A program made the translations under genes and the position numbers. From Bacillus paramycoides (GTDB lineage Bacteria > Bacillota > Bacilli > Bacillales > Bacillaceae_G), in assembly GCF_001884235.1 (NCBI RefSeq), contig NZ_MAOI01000040.1, positions 48,679 to 112,678 of the forward strand: a stretch of 64,000 nucleotides of DNA, in the 5' to 3' direction. The notes beneath the pieces are model-generated. The model saw nothing but the letters and a program-made list of their open reading frames with translations. It had not been told where the DNA came from and ran no database searches. Numbering within the stretch: position 1 is the first letter of the stretch; the number at the start of each line of letters is the position of its first letter. Of the stretch, positions 16,320-29,781 are shown piece after piece.

Positions 16320-16349
16320 TACGGCATAGGCAAACATTCTCTTTTCCGC

Positions 16350-21783
<5,434 letters not shown>

Positions 21784-21796
21784 CATTTTTCCTCCT

Positions 21797-21885
21797 TAAA
21801 AAAAGCAAAAGGGGACCTTACCTTTTTAAGACAGACTTCTGTCCTAAAAAGCAAGGCCCCCTTCTAACTAATAGACTATGGGCAA
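21797..21885 (-). promoter_or_regulatory. HutP-controlled terminator/antiterminator region
   Basis: Between hutP and hutH the minus strand carries a long hairpin: arms starting AAGGGGGCCTTGCTTTTTA and TAAAAAGGTAAGGTCCCC enclose an inner ACAGAAGTCTGT stem, ending in a T run at about 21803-21797. Upstream of it (21885-21864) are several TAG triplets (ATAGTC, TTAGTTAG). In B. subtilis, HutP with histidine and a divalent metal binds UAG/NAG triplets here to prevent termination. The layout is the same. Confidence 0.85.
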
Positions 21886-21886
21886 A

Positions 21887-22327
21887 TCATATGTGATTAA
21901 TTCCTAAACCAATCGCCTCATGCTCAGATCCTTTTACAGGTGCACCAATCGTTCCATATAATGCAACAGCAACCCATTCGCCTTCTTTTTTACCGTCGTA
22001 TGGTGTACCGCGCACTATCGCAAAGCGAAGTCCTACTGTACGAAGAACGTCTGCTAACTGAATTTGACCTCTCGTCACTCCGTACAAAGCTTCCATTATT
22101 GCATGATAAAGTGCATGTGTTTCTCTGTAAACGTCTGTTTCAATAACTTGGTTGCTCTTAGCCGCTGTTTCCATTGCTGCTACAACTTTTTGCGAATTCA
22201 TCGAACCCACTTTCCCCGTACAATATTTCCAACCTTTTGGAATAGATAATACAGGGCTTTCATTCTCATCCGCAAGTGCCAACAGCATGGCCATCCGACC
22301 AATTCGATGTGTTCCTTGAAGAAGCAT
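21887..22327 (-). CDS. hutP: Hut operon positive regulatory protein HutP
   Basis: A 146-residue RNA-binding antiterminator. [48 protein letters not shown] and the C-terminal [22 protein letters not shown] (given here by key residues: HALYHA, GTIGAP, GINHI) are hallmarks. Histidine and Mg2+ trigger a hexamer that binds the mRNA just downstream. It is the first gene of the operon and has the expected length (148 residues in B. subtilis). Confidence 0.96.
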
Positions 22328-22373
22328 GTGACTCTCTCATTTCTTTTGAATTATTTGAATATTACTTAATTTA

Positions 22374-22402
22374 AGAATATATGAAAACGTTTAAATCGTC
22401 AA
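22374..22402 (-). promoter_or_regulatory. hut promoter with internal cre-like site
   Basis: TTGACG (22402-22397) and TATTCT (22379-22374) are 17 bases apart on the minus strand. The spacer (22396-22381) is ATTTAAACGTTTTCAT; its complement ATGAAAACGTTTAAAT matches the CcpA cre consensus at all but one position. CcpA binding here would block RNA polymerase, giving glucose repression of hut. Confidence 0.8.
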
Positions 22403-22442
22403 TAGTTTAAATGATGATTCAAATAATTTTTTAATTTTCTCC

Positions 22443-22491
22443 AATTTGTGTACACAAATTATTTACACAAATTTTTCAAGCGTGCTATAGT
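22443..22491 (+). promoter_or_regulatory. Promoter and palindromic operator of the RHH-methyltransferase gene
   Basis: AATTTGTGTACACAAATT (22443-22460) is a perfect 18-base palindrome. Its right half TACACAAATT repeats at 22464-22473. TTTACA (22462-22467) and TATAGT (22486-22491) form a promoter with an 18-base spacer, so the second half-site covers the -35 box. This geometry suits autorepression by a ribbon-helix-helix protein, such as the one encoded 30 bases downstream. Confidence 0.65.
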
Positions 22492-22523
22492 CGCACTAAC
22501 AGATGCAAAGGAGCGAGATTTCA

Positions 22524-23471
22524 GTGGCGAAGCGAAAAGATATTCATTTTCGAATTGAAGAAAAATTACTTGAAAGATTTGAAGCAGCACTCCATTACGA
22601 AGGTTTAAATAAAACAGACGTATTAACACATGCAATCCAGCAATTTTGCACGAAGGTGGAATATGAAAAAATGAATGATGTAAAACGCCAATACAACGTA
22701 AGCAACCATTTACAAACACGTATCGATACGCATAAACATTTTGAAAAGAAACGAGTGAATGTAGATGAAGTCGTCATTGAACATTTACAACTCCAAGGGA
22801 AAGAAAAAATATTAGAGGTCGGGTGCGCTAACGGAAAATTTCTTTCCCTTTTGCAAACGAATGGTCATACAGGACATCTAACCGGTTTTGATCAATCGGA
22901 AACTATGCTTTCTGAAGCTGCAATAAAGAATAGCATAATTGAATGGAAACTGGGTGATGCTAGTAAACTTCCTTTCGAAGCTAATTGTTATGACTGGATA
23001 GTCGCAAGGCATATGTTATATCACATGAAAGATGTCGAAAAAACAATTCAAGGATTCCATAAAGTAATTCGTCCCGGCGGCGCCCTTTTAGCTACAACAA
23101 ATTCTAAAGTTTCATTACCTCGTATAGATGAAATGTGTAACAAAATGTTAGTTGCATTTGATTTACCAAAAACATCACCATCCGCAGCTCCATTTTGTTT
23201 AGAAAATGGTAAAGAGCTATTACAATCTGTTTTTTCAACTGTTGAAGAAACAATTATTCATAATGCACTTATTTTTCATCATGCCACTCCAATCGTAAAC
23301 TATATTTCTAGCATGTTTCCGTCTCTGAATATACCTGATAATATATACCTTCACGCCGAAATGAAGGACTGGTTGAAAAAAGAAATAGAAAATGAATTAA
23401 CTCTTCATGACGGTATATGGAGCGATCCGAAAACGTTAGCGATTTATCGATGTAAAAAGGAAAAAAGCTAG
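22524..23471 (+). CDS. Ribbon-helix-helix domain fused to a SAM-dependent methyltransferase
   Basis: A 315-residue protein. Residues 1-50 (KRKDIHFRIEEKLLERFEAAL ... LNKTDVLTHAIQQF) have the strand-helix-helix pattern of CopG/Arc DNA-binding domains. A class I methyltransferase follows: motif I ILEVGCANGKFLSLL near residue 95, acidic GFDQSETM, motif II/III region KLGDASKLPFEANCYDW and RHMLYHMKDVE. The methyl acceptor is unknown. The start is taken as GTG 22524 because AAAGGAG precedes it and ATG 22503 is almost at the predicted transcription start. It is divergent from hut and followed by a terminator. Confidence 0.82.
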   Translation: MAKRKDIHFRIEEKLLERFEAALHYEGLNKTDVLTHAIQQFCTKVEYEKMNDVKRQYNVSNHLQTRIDTHKHFEKKRVNVDEVVIEHLQLQGKEKILEVGCANGKFLSLLQTNGHTGHLTGFDQSETMLSEAAIKNSIIEWKLGDASKLPFEANCYDWIVARHMLYHMKDVEKTIQGFHKVIRPGGALLATTNSKVSLPRIDEMCNKMLVAFDLPKTSPSAAPFCLENGKELLQSVFSTVEETIIHNALIFHHATPIVNYISSMFPSLNIPDNIYLHAEMKDWLKKEIENELTLHDGIWSDPKTLAIYRCKKEKS

Positions 23472-23486
23472 CATTTGCTAGCTTTT
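23463..23486. terminator. Bidirectional terminator
   Basis: AAAAGCTAGC, ATTT, GCTAGCTTTT. It serves the convergent genes ending at 23471 and 23485. Confidence 0.88.
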
Positions 23487-24057
23487 ACACATTTTCCGCT
23501 AAAAGTTTCTCCATCACTATATTACCATTTCCACGATAAAAATTTGTATTATGTTCATTCGCTACCCCAAAATAAGAGGCAATCGCTATTCCAAATGGTA
23601 CAAATGCATGTCCTTGTGCTGTAATAATATTTGAGTGCTGTACAACTTCTGTATACACAAAATTTCCTACTGGAAAACAATCTAATTTTTGATAATCTAT
23701 CGTCACTGTATAAGAGATTTCTTTAAATAAACCTGCTTTTGCTAACGCATACGGTCCAGCGCAAATTGCTGCCACTAATTTTTCTTGTTCATGAAATTGA
23801 CGAATAACTGAAAAGAGCAGTTCTGCATCTTTCAAATGTATTTCGTCTCCTCCTGGAATAAGAATCCCCTCAAACTCTTCTACACACACTTCATTTAATT
23901 CTATATGCGGCTGTACTTGTAAGCCTGTTTCACTTATAACCATTTCTTTCGTTAAACCCGCTGTAATAATCTCATAATTATTTTTCAGTAATGCCGTTGC
24001 TACCGTAATTTCAAACTCCGCAAATGTTGGGTATACGAATAAAAGTATTTTTTTCAT
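23485..24057 (-). CDS. DJ-1/PfpI family protein
   Basis: A 190-residue protein of the class I glutamine amidotransferase-like fold. The nucleophile elbow AAICAGPYALAKAG holds the conserved Cys near residue 98, and ILIPGGDEIHL near residue 65 carries the second conserved loop. Family members include chaperones, proteases and glyoxalases; none can be chosen from sequence. Start 24057 follows AGAAAGGAAT. Its ATG overlaps the TGA of the upstream kinase gene, so the two are translationally coupled. Confidence 0.87.
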   Translation of the reverse strand: MKKILLFVYPTFAEFEITVATALLKNNYEIITAGLTKEMVISETGLQVQPHIELNEVCVEEFEGILIPGGDEIHLKDAELLFSVIRQFHEQEKLVAAICAGPYALAKAGLFKEISYTVTIDYQKLDCFPVGNFVYTEVVQHSNIITAQGHAFVPFGIAIASYFGVANEHNTNFYRGNGNIVMEKLLAENV

Positions 24058-24632
24058 ATTCCTTTCTCCCTTAACCATTCCATAAAATATGCTTCTAATT
24101 TGTTCACTGATAATGTATTCGTGTCCACATAAGTTACAGGAAATTTTTTATACCATTCTTTTTCGGTTTCTACTAATTTAAATTGTTCCTCAAATGTACT
24201 TCGATTTCTTGTTATATCATTCTTTTTTCTATCATATACATTCTCTTTTGAAACATCTAAATAAAAAATTGCATCCGAACGACATTCTCTTAATTTATAT
24301 AATTCATCTTTTAATTCGGTTTCTATATCCCATTCTTCTCCTATAATCGTCGAATAAAATAGTGTATAAAATTCAATGTCTTCCGGCCCACGATCAAAAA
24401 TCATGACCGAACCTTTCACATTTTGAAATTCCTTTATTTTTGCTTCAATAAACATTTTTTGATTTGTAATAAACCCTTCTTTTGAGTTCATATCTAAATT
24501 CAATTCTTTTCGTTTTTCTACAATTGGATATGGATTTTCATATATAACCGAAAGCCCATATTGCTCTAACCTTTTAGCCAATGTTGTTTTTCCACTTGCC
24601 ATCGGTCCTTGAAGTGAAATTACATAAGTCAT
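24054..24632 (-). CDS. P-loop nucleotide/deoxynucleoside kinase-like protein
   Basis: A 192-residue AAA_33/thymidylate-kinase-like P-loop protein. Walker A is GPMASGKTTLA at residues 9-19; VMIFDRGPEDIEFY corresponds to the DR(G/S) substrate motif of deoxynucleoside kinases; NDITRNRSTFEEQF may form the lid. The substrate is not known. The start at 24632 was chosen because AAAGGA lies 9 bases upstream and family members begin next to the P-loop; earlier in-frame codons add a hydrophobic stretch without a ribosome site. It overlaps the DJ-1 gene by ATGA. Confidence 0.78.
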   Translation of the reverse strand: MTYVISLQGPMASGKTTLAKRLEQYGLSVIYENPYPIVEKRKELNLDMNSKEGFITNQKMFIEAKIKEFQNVKGSVMIFDRGPEDIEFYTLFYSTIIGEEWDIETELKDELYKLRECRSDAIFYLDVSKENVYDRKKNDITRNRSTFEEQFKLVETEKEWYKKFPVTYVDTNTLSVNKLEAYFMEWLREKGI

Positions 24633-24714
24633 ACCTCTCATTCCTTTTCCCTCATAGTAAACTAATTTTATAATATATAGAATATTGAAAACTATCAACA
24701 AAATACTTATCATC

Positions 24715-24811
24715 TTGTTTCCTATTCCCATCTGACTTATAATGAAAAATAGAAATGATTATGAACGCATTTATATGTAAGCTTGGATTTCCAAGCTTAC
24801 ATTATTTTTTG
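24715..24811 (+). ncRNA. Candidate small transcript: promoter plus terminator with no gene between
   Basis: TTGTTT (24715-24720), a 17-base spacer and TATAAT (24738-24743) make a good promoter. About 30 bases after the expected start, TGTAAGCTTGG-ATTT-CCAAGCTTACA (24776-24801) is a perfect 11-base-pair stem followed by TTATTTTTT. Only a 12-codon frame (MKNRNDYERIYM, from 24742) lies inside. It could be a tiny RNA, or an attenuated leader of the gene starting at 24892. Confidence 0.4.
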
Positions 24812-24891
24812 CTTCCACTTTTCTTATAAAAAGAGTATACTAGCATAGAACATATGTTCTTAATGATTACATACAGTAAGGAGATAGAACA

Positions 24892-25188
24892 ATGGTATAC
24901 GACACAAAAGCAATTTCTTGGAATGAATCTTTAAAGCAACTTCAACGCCAATATACAAACAAACAAGTTGACCGAAAAGAATTTGAAGATGTTGAACTGA
25001 TGGAATTCTTCCGCGATAACGACTACATTTCTTTACCTACACATATAAGCGGCTTATCAACAACACGTTTTACTTCTTACTCTATTTTCACAACTGAAGA
25101 TAAAGATCGTAAAGTTGGCACACTTATTATTGAGTACGTTGAAGACGATAATAATAATTTATGTGTTGAACAACTATACTTCGTTTAA
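24892..25188 (+). CDS. Hypothetical protein of unknown family
   Basis: A 98-residue acidic, soluble protein without signal peptide or membrane segment. I do not recognise a domain. The N-terminal half is helical and charged; the C-terminal half (TSYSIFTTEDKDRKVGTLII ... LCVEQLYFV) looks like beta strands. Its ATG follows AAGGAGATAGAACA, a strong ribosome site, and a strong terminator follows, so it is a real single-gene unit. Confidence 0.8.
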   Translation: MVYDTKAISWNESLKQLQRQYTNKQVDRKEFEDVELMEFFRDNDYISLPTHISGLSTTRFTSYSIFTTEDKDRKVGTLIIEYVEDDNNNLCVEQLYFV

Positions 25189-25191
25189 ACT

Positions 25192-25229
25192 AGAACGCTT
25201 GGTCAAACTGACCAAGCGTTCTTGCTTTC
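25192..25229 (+). terminator. Terminator of the hypothetical gene
   Basis: AGAACGCTTGGTC, loop AAACT, GACCAAGCGTTCT followed by TGCTTTCT. Confidence 0.88.
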
Positions 25230-25290
25230 TATGAATCTCACTGCTTATAATATAAATAATAGAAAACTACTGCTTTCATTAAAGGAGGGC

Positions 25291-25728
25291 ATGCAATTGC
25301 TTGAAGGTTGGTTTAGTTGGTTTATAGTCGTTTGGACTGTTGTATTATTAGGACTTATGTCTATTGGTGGATATTTTATGTTCAGAAAATTCCTAAAACG
25401 TTTACCGAAAGAAGACGGTATGTCCATTTTAGATTGGGAAGAGCACTATATTAATAAAACTAGACATTTATGGGATGACGAACAAAAACAATTATTAGAA
25501 GAACTAGTGAGTCCCGTTCCTGAACTATTTCGTGACGTTGCCAAATCAAAGATTGCTGGTAAAATTGGTGAACTTGCAATACAGGAAAACGCTCCAAAAA
25601 TTACACAAGATTTAATTATAAAAGGATATATCGTTGCCACACCGAAGCGCGATCATAAATTTTTAATTAAAAAATTACAAGAGAAAAAGATTGATTATTC
25701 AAACTACAAATCTTTAATCGCAAAGTAA
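25291..25728 (+). CDS. yneK: DUF2621 family membrane protein (YneK-like)
   Basis: A protein of about 145 residues with one N-terminal membrane segment (residues 8-32, WFIVVWTVVLLGLMSIGGYFM) and a cytosolic helical part ending in HKFLIKKLQEKKIDYSNYKSL. This resembles YneK/DUF2621, which in B. subtilis lies right after ccdC (yneJ). Here it is convergent with ccdC instead. Start choice: ATG 25291 is only 2 bases from AAAGGAGGGC; the in-frame TTG at 25297 has the better spacing. The function is unknown. Confidence 0.75.
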   Translation: MQLLEGWFSWFIVVWTVVLLGLMSIGGYFMFRKFLKRLPKEDGMSILDWEEHYINKTRHLWDDEQKQLLEELVSPVPELFRDVAKSKIAGKIGELAIQENAPKITQDLIIKGYIVATPKRDHKFLIKKLQEKKIDYSNYKSLIAK

Positions 25729-25745
25729 CTTCACATTATTTTCTA

Positions 25746-25779
25746 TAAAAAAGACAGCGCCTTTGACGCTGTCTTTTTT
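25746..25779. terminator. Bidirectional terminator between yneK-like and ccdC genes
   Basis: AAAAAAGACAGCG and CGCTGTCTTTTTT pair perfectly around a short loop. Confidence 0.9.
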
Positions 25780-25799
25780 ATTTTATACATATACAGTTT

Positions 25800-26306
25800 T
25801 CAAGTTAGCTTCATATCTTTTTCGTTATAAAAACCATCTTCTTTTTCCATTTCCTTCTGTAATTTCGTAAAGGAACGGTACATTGCAATTCTCCATGAAA
25901 CAATCATTGCGAACGCTAGTAAGAAGAACATGCCGCTAAGTTGTCCTAAATCAAGAGATTGACTTAAATACGTTTTAAACACGATACGCACTACAAGTAA
26001 TCCAATTAAAATAAATACAAATGCTTTTGAACGTTTCAAATAAATCTCTTGCCCGCGTATTTCAAACTTAGATGTTTTAATAAGAAAAATAGAGAAAAAC
26101 AAACCGACACCAATTGCTTCTAACATTTCTGCCGGAGTTAATCGAAATTCAGGAAAAACATACATCAATGCTCCCGTGCTCATAAAAAACGGTGGGAGTA
26201 TAATTTTTTTCAAAGTTGCAGGTTTCTTAGCTGCTTTTAAACGAATAAACATCGCACCAACGGCCATACAAACAGCAACGATACTTGATAAAACGACTAT
26301 GTTCAT
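25800..26306 (-). CDS. ccdC: CcdC family membrane protein (YneJ)
   Basis: A 168-residue protein with four to five membrane segments (about residues 3-22, 36-52, 65-80, 93-110, 123-143) and a charged C-terminus. Pattern and neighbourhood match CcdC (DUF1453), encoded with CcdA in Bacillus, where ccdA is needed for cytochrome c biogenesis and ccdC appears dispensable. Here ccdA is 91 bases upstream. The ccdB (yneI, CheY-like) gene that separates them in B. subtilis is absent. Confidence 0.88.
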   Translation of the reverse strand: MNIVVLSSIVAVCMAVGAMFIRLKAAKKPATLKKIILPPFFMSTGALMYVFPEFRLTPAEMLEAIGVGLFFSIFLIKTSKFEIRGQEIYLKRSKAFVFILIGLLVVRIVFKTYLSQSLDLGQLSGMFFLLAFAMIVSWRIAMYRSFTKLQKEMEKEDGFYNEKDMKLT

Positions 26307-26397
26307 ATTTTCTCATCCTTTTTTTGTGGCTATACGCAAAATATAATTTCATTATATGCTTTTCCGTTAGTATTTCCAACATTTTCACGGAATAATA

Positions 26398-27105
26398 CTA
26401 GAAACCGGTAAAACCACCAAATAAACTTGAGAAATATACGATAATTTTCGTCATCCAGTTAAAGTACAGGAAGACCCCCATGACAATCATAATGTATCCT
26501 CCGACTTTCATGAATGTCATGCTATTTCTTTTAATCCAAGACATTTTCGTAATAAAGAATGAAAGCAGGAAAAATGGGATAGCAAATCCAAGTATGTAAG
26601 CGATCATGTAAACCATTGCTGATTCTGGGTTTGTTGCAGCTAATCCAATTACAGACACTAATATGGGCCCTGTACAAGGTGTCCATCCTGCAGCAAATGC
26701 TAATCCAATTAGAACTGAACCAAAATAACCACTCGGACGGTTTTTAAAAGTAAATTTACGATCTTGCATTAAAAATTTCGGCTTAAACACACCGACAATA
26801 ATAAGTCCGAACACGATGATAAATATACCACCTAACTGTCTAATTAAATCTTTATAGTCCGTAAAGATTCCTCCGATAAAACTTGTACCAAATCCAATTG
26901 CAATAAATATAATTGAAAATCCAAGTAAGAAAAACGCTGTATGTATCATACTTCTTTTGCGAAGCATTGCATTTTCTTCTTTCAATTCAGAAACCGACAT
27001 ACCTGTTATGTATGATAAAAATGCCGGATAAAGCGGTAAGCAACATGGGGAAATAAATGATAAAAACCCTGCGCCAAACGCTAAAAATATACTAATATCT
27101 TGCAT
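26398..27105 (-). CDS. ccdA: Cytochrome c biogenesis protein CcdA
   Basis: A 235-residue protein with six membrane segments, homologous to the DsbD central domain. It moves reducing equivalents across the membrane from thioredoxin to thiol-disulfide proteins outside, needed for haem attachment to cytochrome c and for spore synthesis in Bacillus. The two redox cysteines are in [12 protein letters not shown] (near residue 20, with an unusual adjacent second Cys) and GWTPCTGP (near residue 141). Length is standard. Confidence 0.95.
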   Translation of the reverse strand: MQDISIFLAFGAGFLSFISPCCLPLYPAFLSYITGMSVSELKEENAMLRKRSMIHTAFFLLGFSIIFIAIGFGTSFIGGIFTDYKDLIRQLGGIFIIVFGLIIVGVFKPKFLMQDRKFTFKNRPSGYFGSVLIGLAFAAGWTPCTGPILVSVIGLAATNPESAMVYMIAYILGFAIPFFLLSFFITKMSWIKRNSMTFMKVGGYIMIVMGVFLYFNWMTKIIVYFSSLFGGFTGF

Positions 27106-27596
27106 TATTCCACTCCTCTCCTCCTCAATATTGTAGCAAAAACAAATAAAAATGCTATGGACAATTCATGAACTAACTTTTCCAACATGACAATGAGTAA
27201 AACTACCCTTTCACACACTTTCTAATAAAACGTTTTCATTTCCTTCTATTATATAGAAAAATCTCAATCGAATTTTGAAACTCTTTCTAATTGTTACTAA
27301 CATAACAAAGGTTCCATAGTTTCTCAAATCATTAGCACATTGCGATTGATTACACACATATTGACATTAAAAAATATTTTTTTAAAATGCTGTCTTTATA
27401 CAATACAAAGCTGATTTTACAATACTTCCATTATTATTAATTTCAAGATTATGCATAAATATCATACTTTTATTATTATTCTATAAAATGTCACACTTTT
27501 CTTTTATTTGACCCTACATTTTTAATTTTGTATACTTCCCTCTAGTTATATATGTCCGTTACGGAATAGTTTCATATAGATGGGGAGGAATTTTTC
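27106..27596. other. Gene-free region between ccdA and the EamA transporter gene
   Basis: About 490 very AT-rich bases between divergent genes. I see no coding frame, hairpin or clear repeat beyond presumed promoters at either end; GGGGAGGAA at 27582-27590 is the ribosome site of the next gene. Confidence 0.5.
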
Positions 27597-28505
27597 ATGC
27601 TTCGTTATTCTCTTTTAGTTTTATTAGGAGCGTGTAGTTATGGGGTTTTAGCTATTTTTGTTAAACTTGCATATGTAGAAGGATTTTCACTTGGAGAGGT
27701 AATTGGTAGCCAGTATTTGTTCGGTTGGATTATTTTACTTGCTATTACACTTCTATTTTCTAGGCATCGTGTTCCACTTAAACAAATGTTAATTTTATTC
27801 GTCGCAGGAACGTCTGCAAGTTTTACTGGTATTTTTTATTACGCTTCCTTAAAAACTGTACCAGCTTCTATTGCAATTATACTTCTATTCCAGTTCGTTT
27901 GGGTTGGGATTATCATTGAGGCAGTCGCAACGAAAACATTGCCTTCAAAAGAAAAAGTAATTTCGGTTATTTTCTTACTTGCAGGTACATTTTTATCAAG
28001 CGGTTTATTAGAAAACTCAGTAGGTGATTTCGATACGACTGGAATCATTTTAGGCTTACTATCTGCTATTACATTTGCAACATACATTTTCGTAAGTGGT
28101 AAAGTTGCTGTTGAAGTACCTTCATTACCACGTGGTGTTCTTTTAATGGCTGGTGCTTTAACTTTAGTTATGATCGTATTCCCGCCAACATTTCTTTTTA
28201 GCGGGGCAATTTCTCAAGGCCTTTGGAAATACGGCTTAGGATTAGGAACATTTAGTATCGTTATTCCGTCCATTGCCTTTACAATCGGCATTCCAAAAAT
28301 TGGCTCTGGTCTAGCGACTATTCTTGGTGCAGCCGAACTACCTGTTACAACAATTATGTCTGTATTCGTTTTAAAAGAAGCTGTGCTTTCTTCACAATGG
28401 TTCGGTGTATCACTTATTTTAATCGGTATCGCAATCCCGCAAATTGCATATGCAATGCGTGGACGTTATAGAAAACAGCATACTCATAAAAAAGTTGCCG
28501 CATAA
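27597..28505 (+). CDS. EamA/DMT-superfamily transporter
   Basis: A 302-residue protein with ten predicted membrane segments in two repeats of the EamA domain. Conserved drug/metabolite transporter features are PASIAIILLFQFVWVGII in repeat 1 and LAAE-type AAELPVTTIMSVFVLKEA in repeat 2. It probably exports a metabolite or amino acid; the substrate cannot be told. The start ATG follows GGGGAGGAATTTTTC. A terminator follows at once. Confidence 0.9.
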   Translation: MLRYSLLVLLGACSYGVLAIFVKLAYVEGFSLGEVIGSQYLFGWIILLAITLLFSRHRVPLKQMLILFVAGTSASFTGIFYYASLKTVPASIAIILLFQFVWVGIIIEAVATKTLPSKEKVISVIFLLAGTFLSSGLLENSVGDFDTTGIILGLLSAITFATYIFVSGKVAVEVPSLPRGVLLMAGALTLVMIVFPPTFLFSGAISQGLWKYGLGLGTFSIVIPSIAFTIGIPKIGSGLATILGAAELPVTTIMSVFVLKEAVLSSQWFGVSLILIGIAIPQIAYAMRGRYRKQHTHKKVAA

Positions 28506-28507
28506 AC

Positions 28508-28543
28508 GAGAGAGGATTTTCATTTGAGAATCCTCTCTTTTAT
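28508..28543 (+). terminator. Terminator of the EamA transporter gene
   Basis: GAGAGAGGATT pairs with AATCCTCTCTTT after a short loop, with a T-rich tail. Confidence 0.85.
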
Positions 28544-28597
28544 TATTGTGTTATATAATGAATACAAATATTTCATTTAAGAAAGAGGGTATAATAA

Positions 28598-29758
28598 GTG
28601 GCATCCATTCCAAATCAATTAACAGAAAAACTTATTTCTATTCGTCGACATTTACACGAATACCCAGAACTATCGTACGAAGAATTTGAAACGACAAAAG
28701 CGATAAAAAATTGGTTAGAAGAAGCTAATATTACTATTATTGATTCCAATTTAGAAACAGGAATTATCGCTGAAATTTCTGGTAATAAAAGCGGGCCTGT
28801 TGTGGCGCTTCGTGCAGATATTGATGCCCTCCCGATTCAGGAAGAAACAGACCTTCCATACACTTCAAAAATACACGGCAAAATGCATGCTTGCGGGCAT
28901 GATTTTCATACAGCTGCTATGTTGGGTGCAGCTTACTTATTAAAAGAAAAAGAAGCATCCCTTAACGGAACTGTTCGCTTTATATTTCAAGCTGCTGAAG
29001 AAAGCGGAAACGGAGCATGTAAAGTTGTTGAAGCTGGACATTTAAAGAATGTACAAGCCATTTTTGGAATGCATAATAAACCTGATTTACCAGTAGGTAC
29101 AATCGGTATTAAAGACGGTCCACTAATGGCCGGAGTCGATCGATTTGAAATTGAAATCCACGGCGTCGGAACACATGCAGCTGTACCTGATGCTGGCGTC
29201 GATCCTATCGTTGCATCATCTCAAATCGTTATGGCTTTGCAAACAATTGTAAGCCGCAATATTAGTTCTTCTCATAACGCTGTCGTAAGTGTAACAAACA
29301 TTCATTCAGGGAATACGTGGAACGTTATTCCTGAAAAAGCTACATTAGAAGGAACTGTTCGTACATTCCAAACTGAAACACGCGAAAAGATTCCGGCATT
29401 AATGGAACGTATTATTAAAGGCGTTTCTGATGCACTAGGTGTAAAAACAGAATTCAGATTTTATCTAGGCCCTCCTGCTGTTCAAAACGATAAAGTACTC
29501 ACTGATCTTTCTATTCAGATTGCAGAGAAAATGAATCTAAATGTTATCTCTCCGAACCCATCCATGGCAGGAGAAGATTTTTCTTTTTACCAACAAGAAG
29601 CACCAGGTTCATTCGTCTTTATGGGCACAAGTGGTACACACGAATGGCATCATCCTGCTTTTACAGTAGATGAAAAAGCATTGCCTATTAGCGCAGAGTA
29701 TTTCGCCTTATTAGCCGAAGAAGCTATTCATCAATTATTACAAACAAAAAGCCGTTAA
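28598..29758 (+). CDS. M20-family amidohydrolase (hippurate hydrolase/deacetylase-like)
   Basis: A 386-residue zinc hydrolase of the M20D group. RADIDALPIQEE, MHACGHDFHTAAMLGAA (Cys/His metal ligands), FQAAEESGNGA (catalytic Glu pair) and GMHNKPDLPVGTI are in the expected order, followed by the dimerisation domain (GVGTHAAVPDAGVDPIVA) and the final His in EWHHPAF. Such enzymes remove acyl groups from N-acyl amino acids or diaminopimelate; the exact substrate is open. The start is GTG 28598 after AAAGAGGGT. Confidence 0.92.
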   Translation: MASIPNQLTEKLISIRRHLHEYPELSYEEFETTKAIKNWLEEANITIIDSNLETGIIAEISGNKSGPVVALRADIDALPIQEETDLPYTSKIHGKMHACGHDFHTAAMLGAAYLLKEKEASLNGTVRFIFQAAEESGNGACKVVEAGHLKNVQAIFGMHNKPDLPVGTIGIKDGPLMAGVDRFEIEIHGVGTHAAVPDAGVDPIVASSQIVMALQTIVSRNISSSHNAVVSVTNIHSGNTWNVIPEKATLEGTVRTFQTETREKIPALMERIIKGVSDALGVKTEFRFYLGPPAVQNDKVLTDLSIQIAEKMNLNVISPNPSMAGEDFSFYQQEAPGSFVFMGTSGTHEWHHPAFTVDEKALPISAEYFALLAEEAIHQLLQTKSR

Positions 29759-29780
29759 GTTCTCTCCTTAACGGCTTTTT
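29746..29780. terminator. Bidirectional terminator after the M20 gene
   Basis: AAAAAGCCGTTAAG and CTTAACGGCTTTTT pair perfectly around a 7-base loop. The left arm overlaps the end of the coding region; it also serves the minus-strand frame ending at 29782. Confidence 0.9.
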
Positions 29781-29781
29781 C

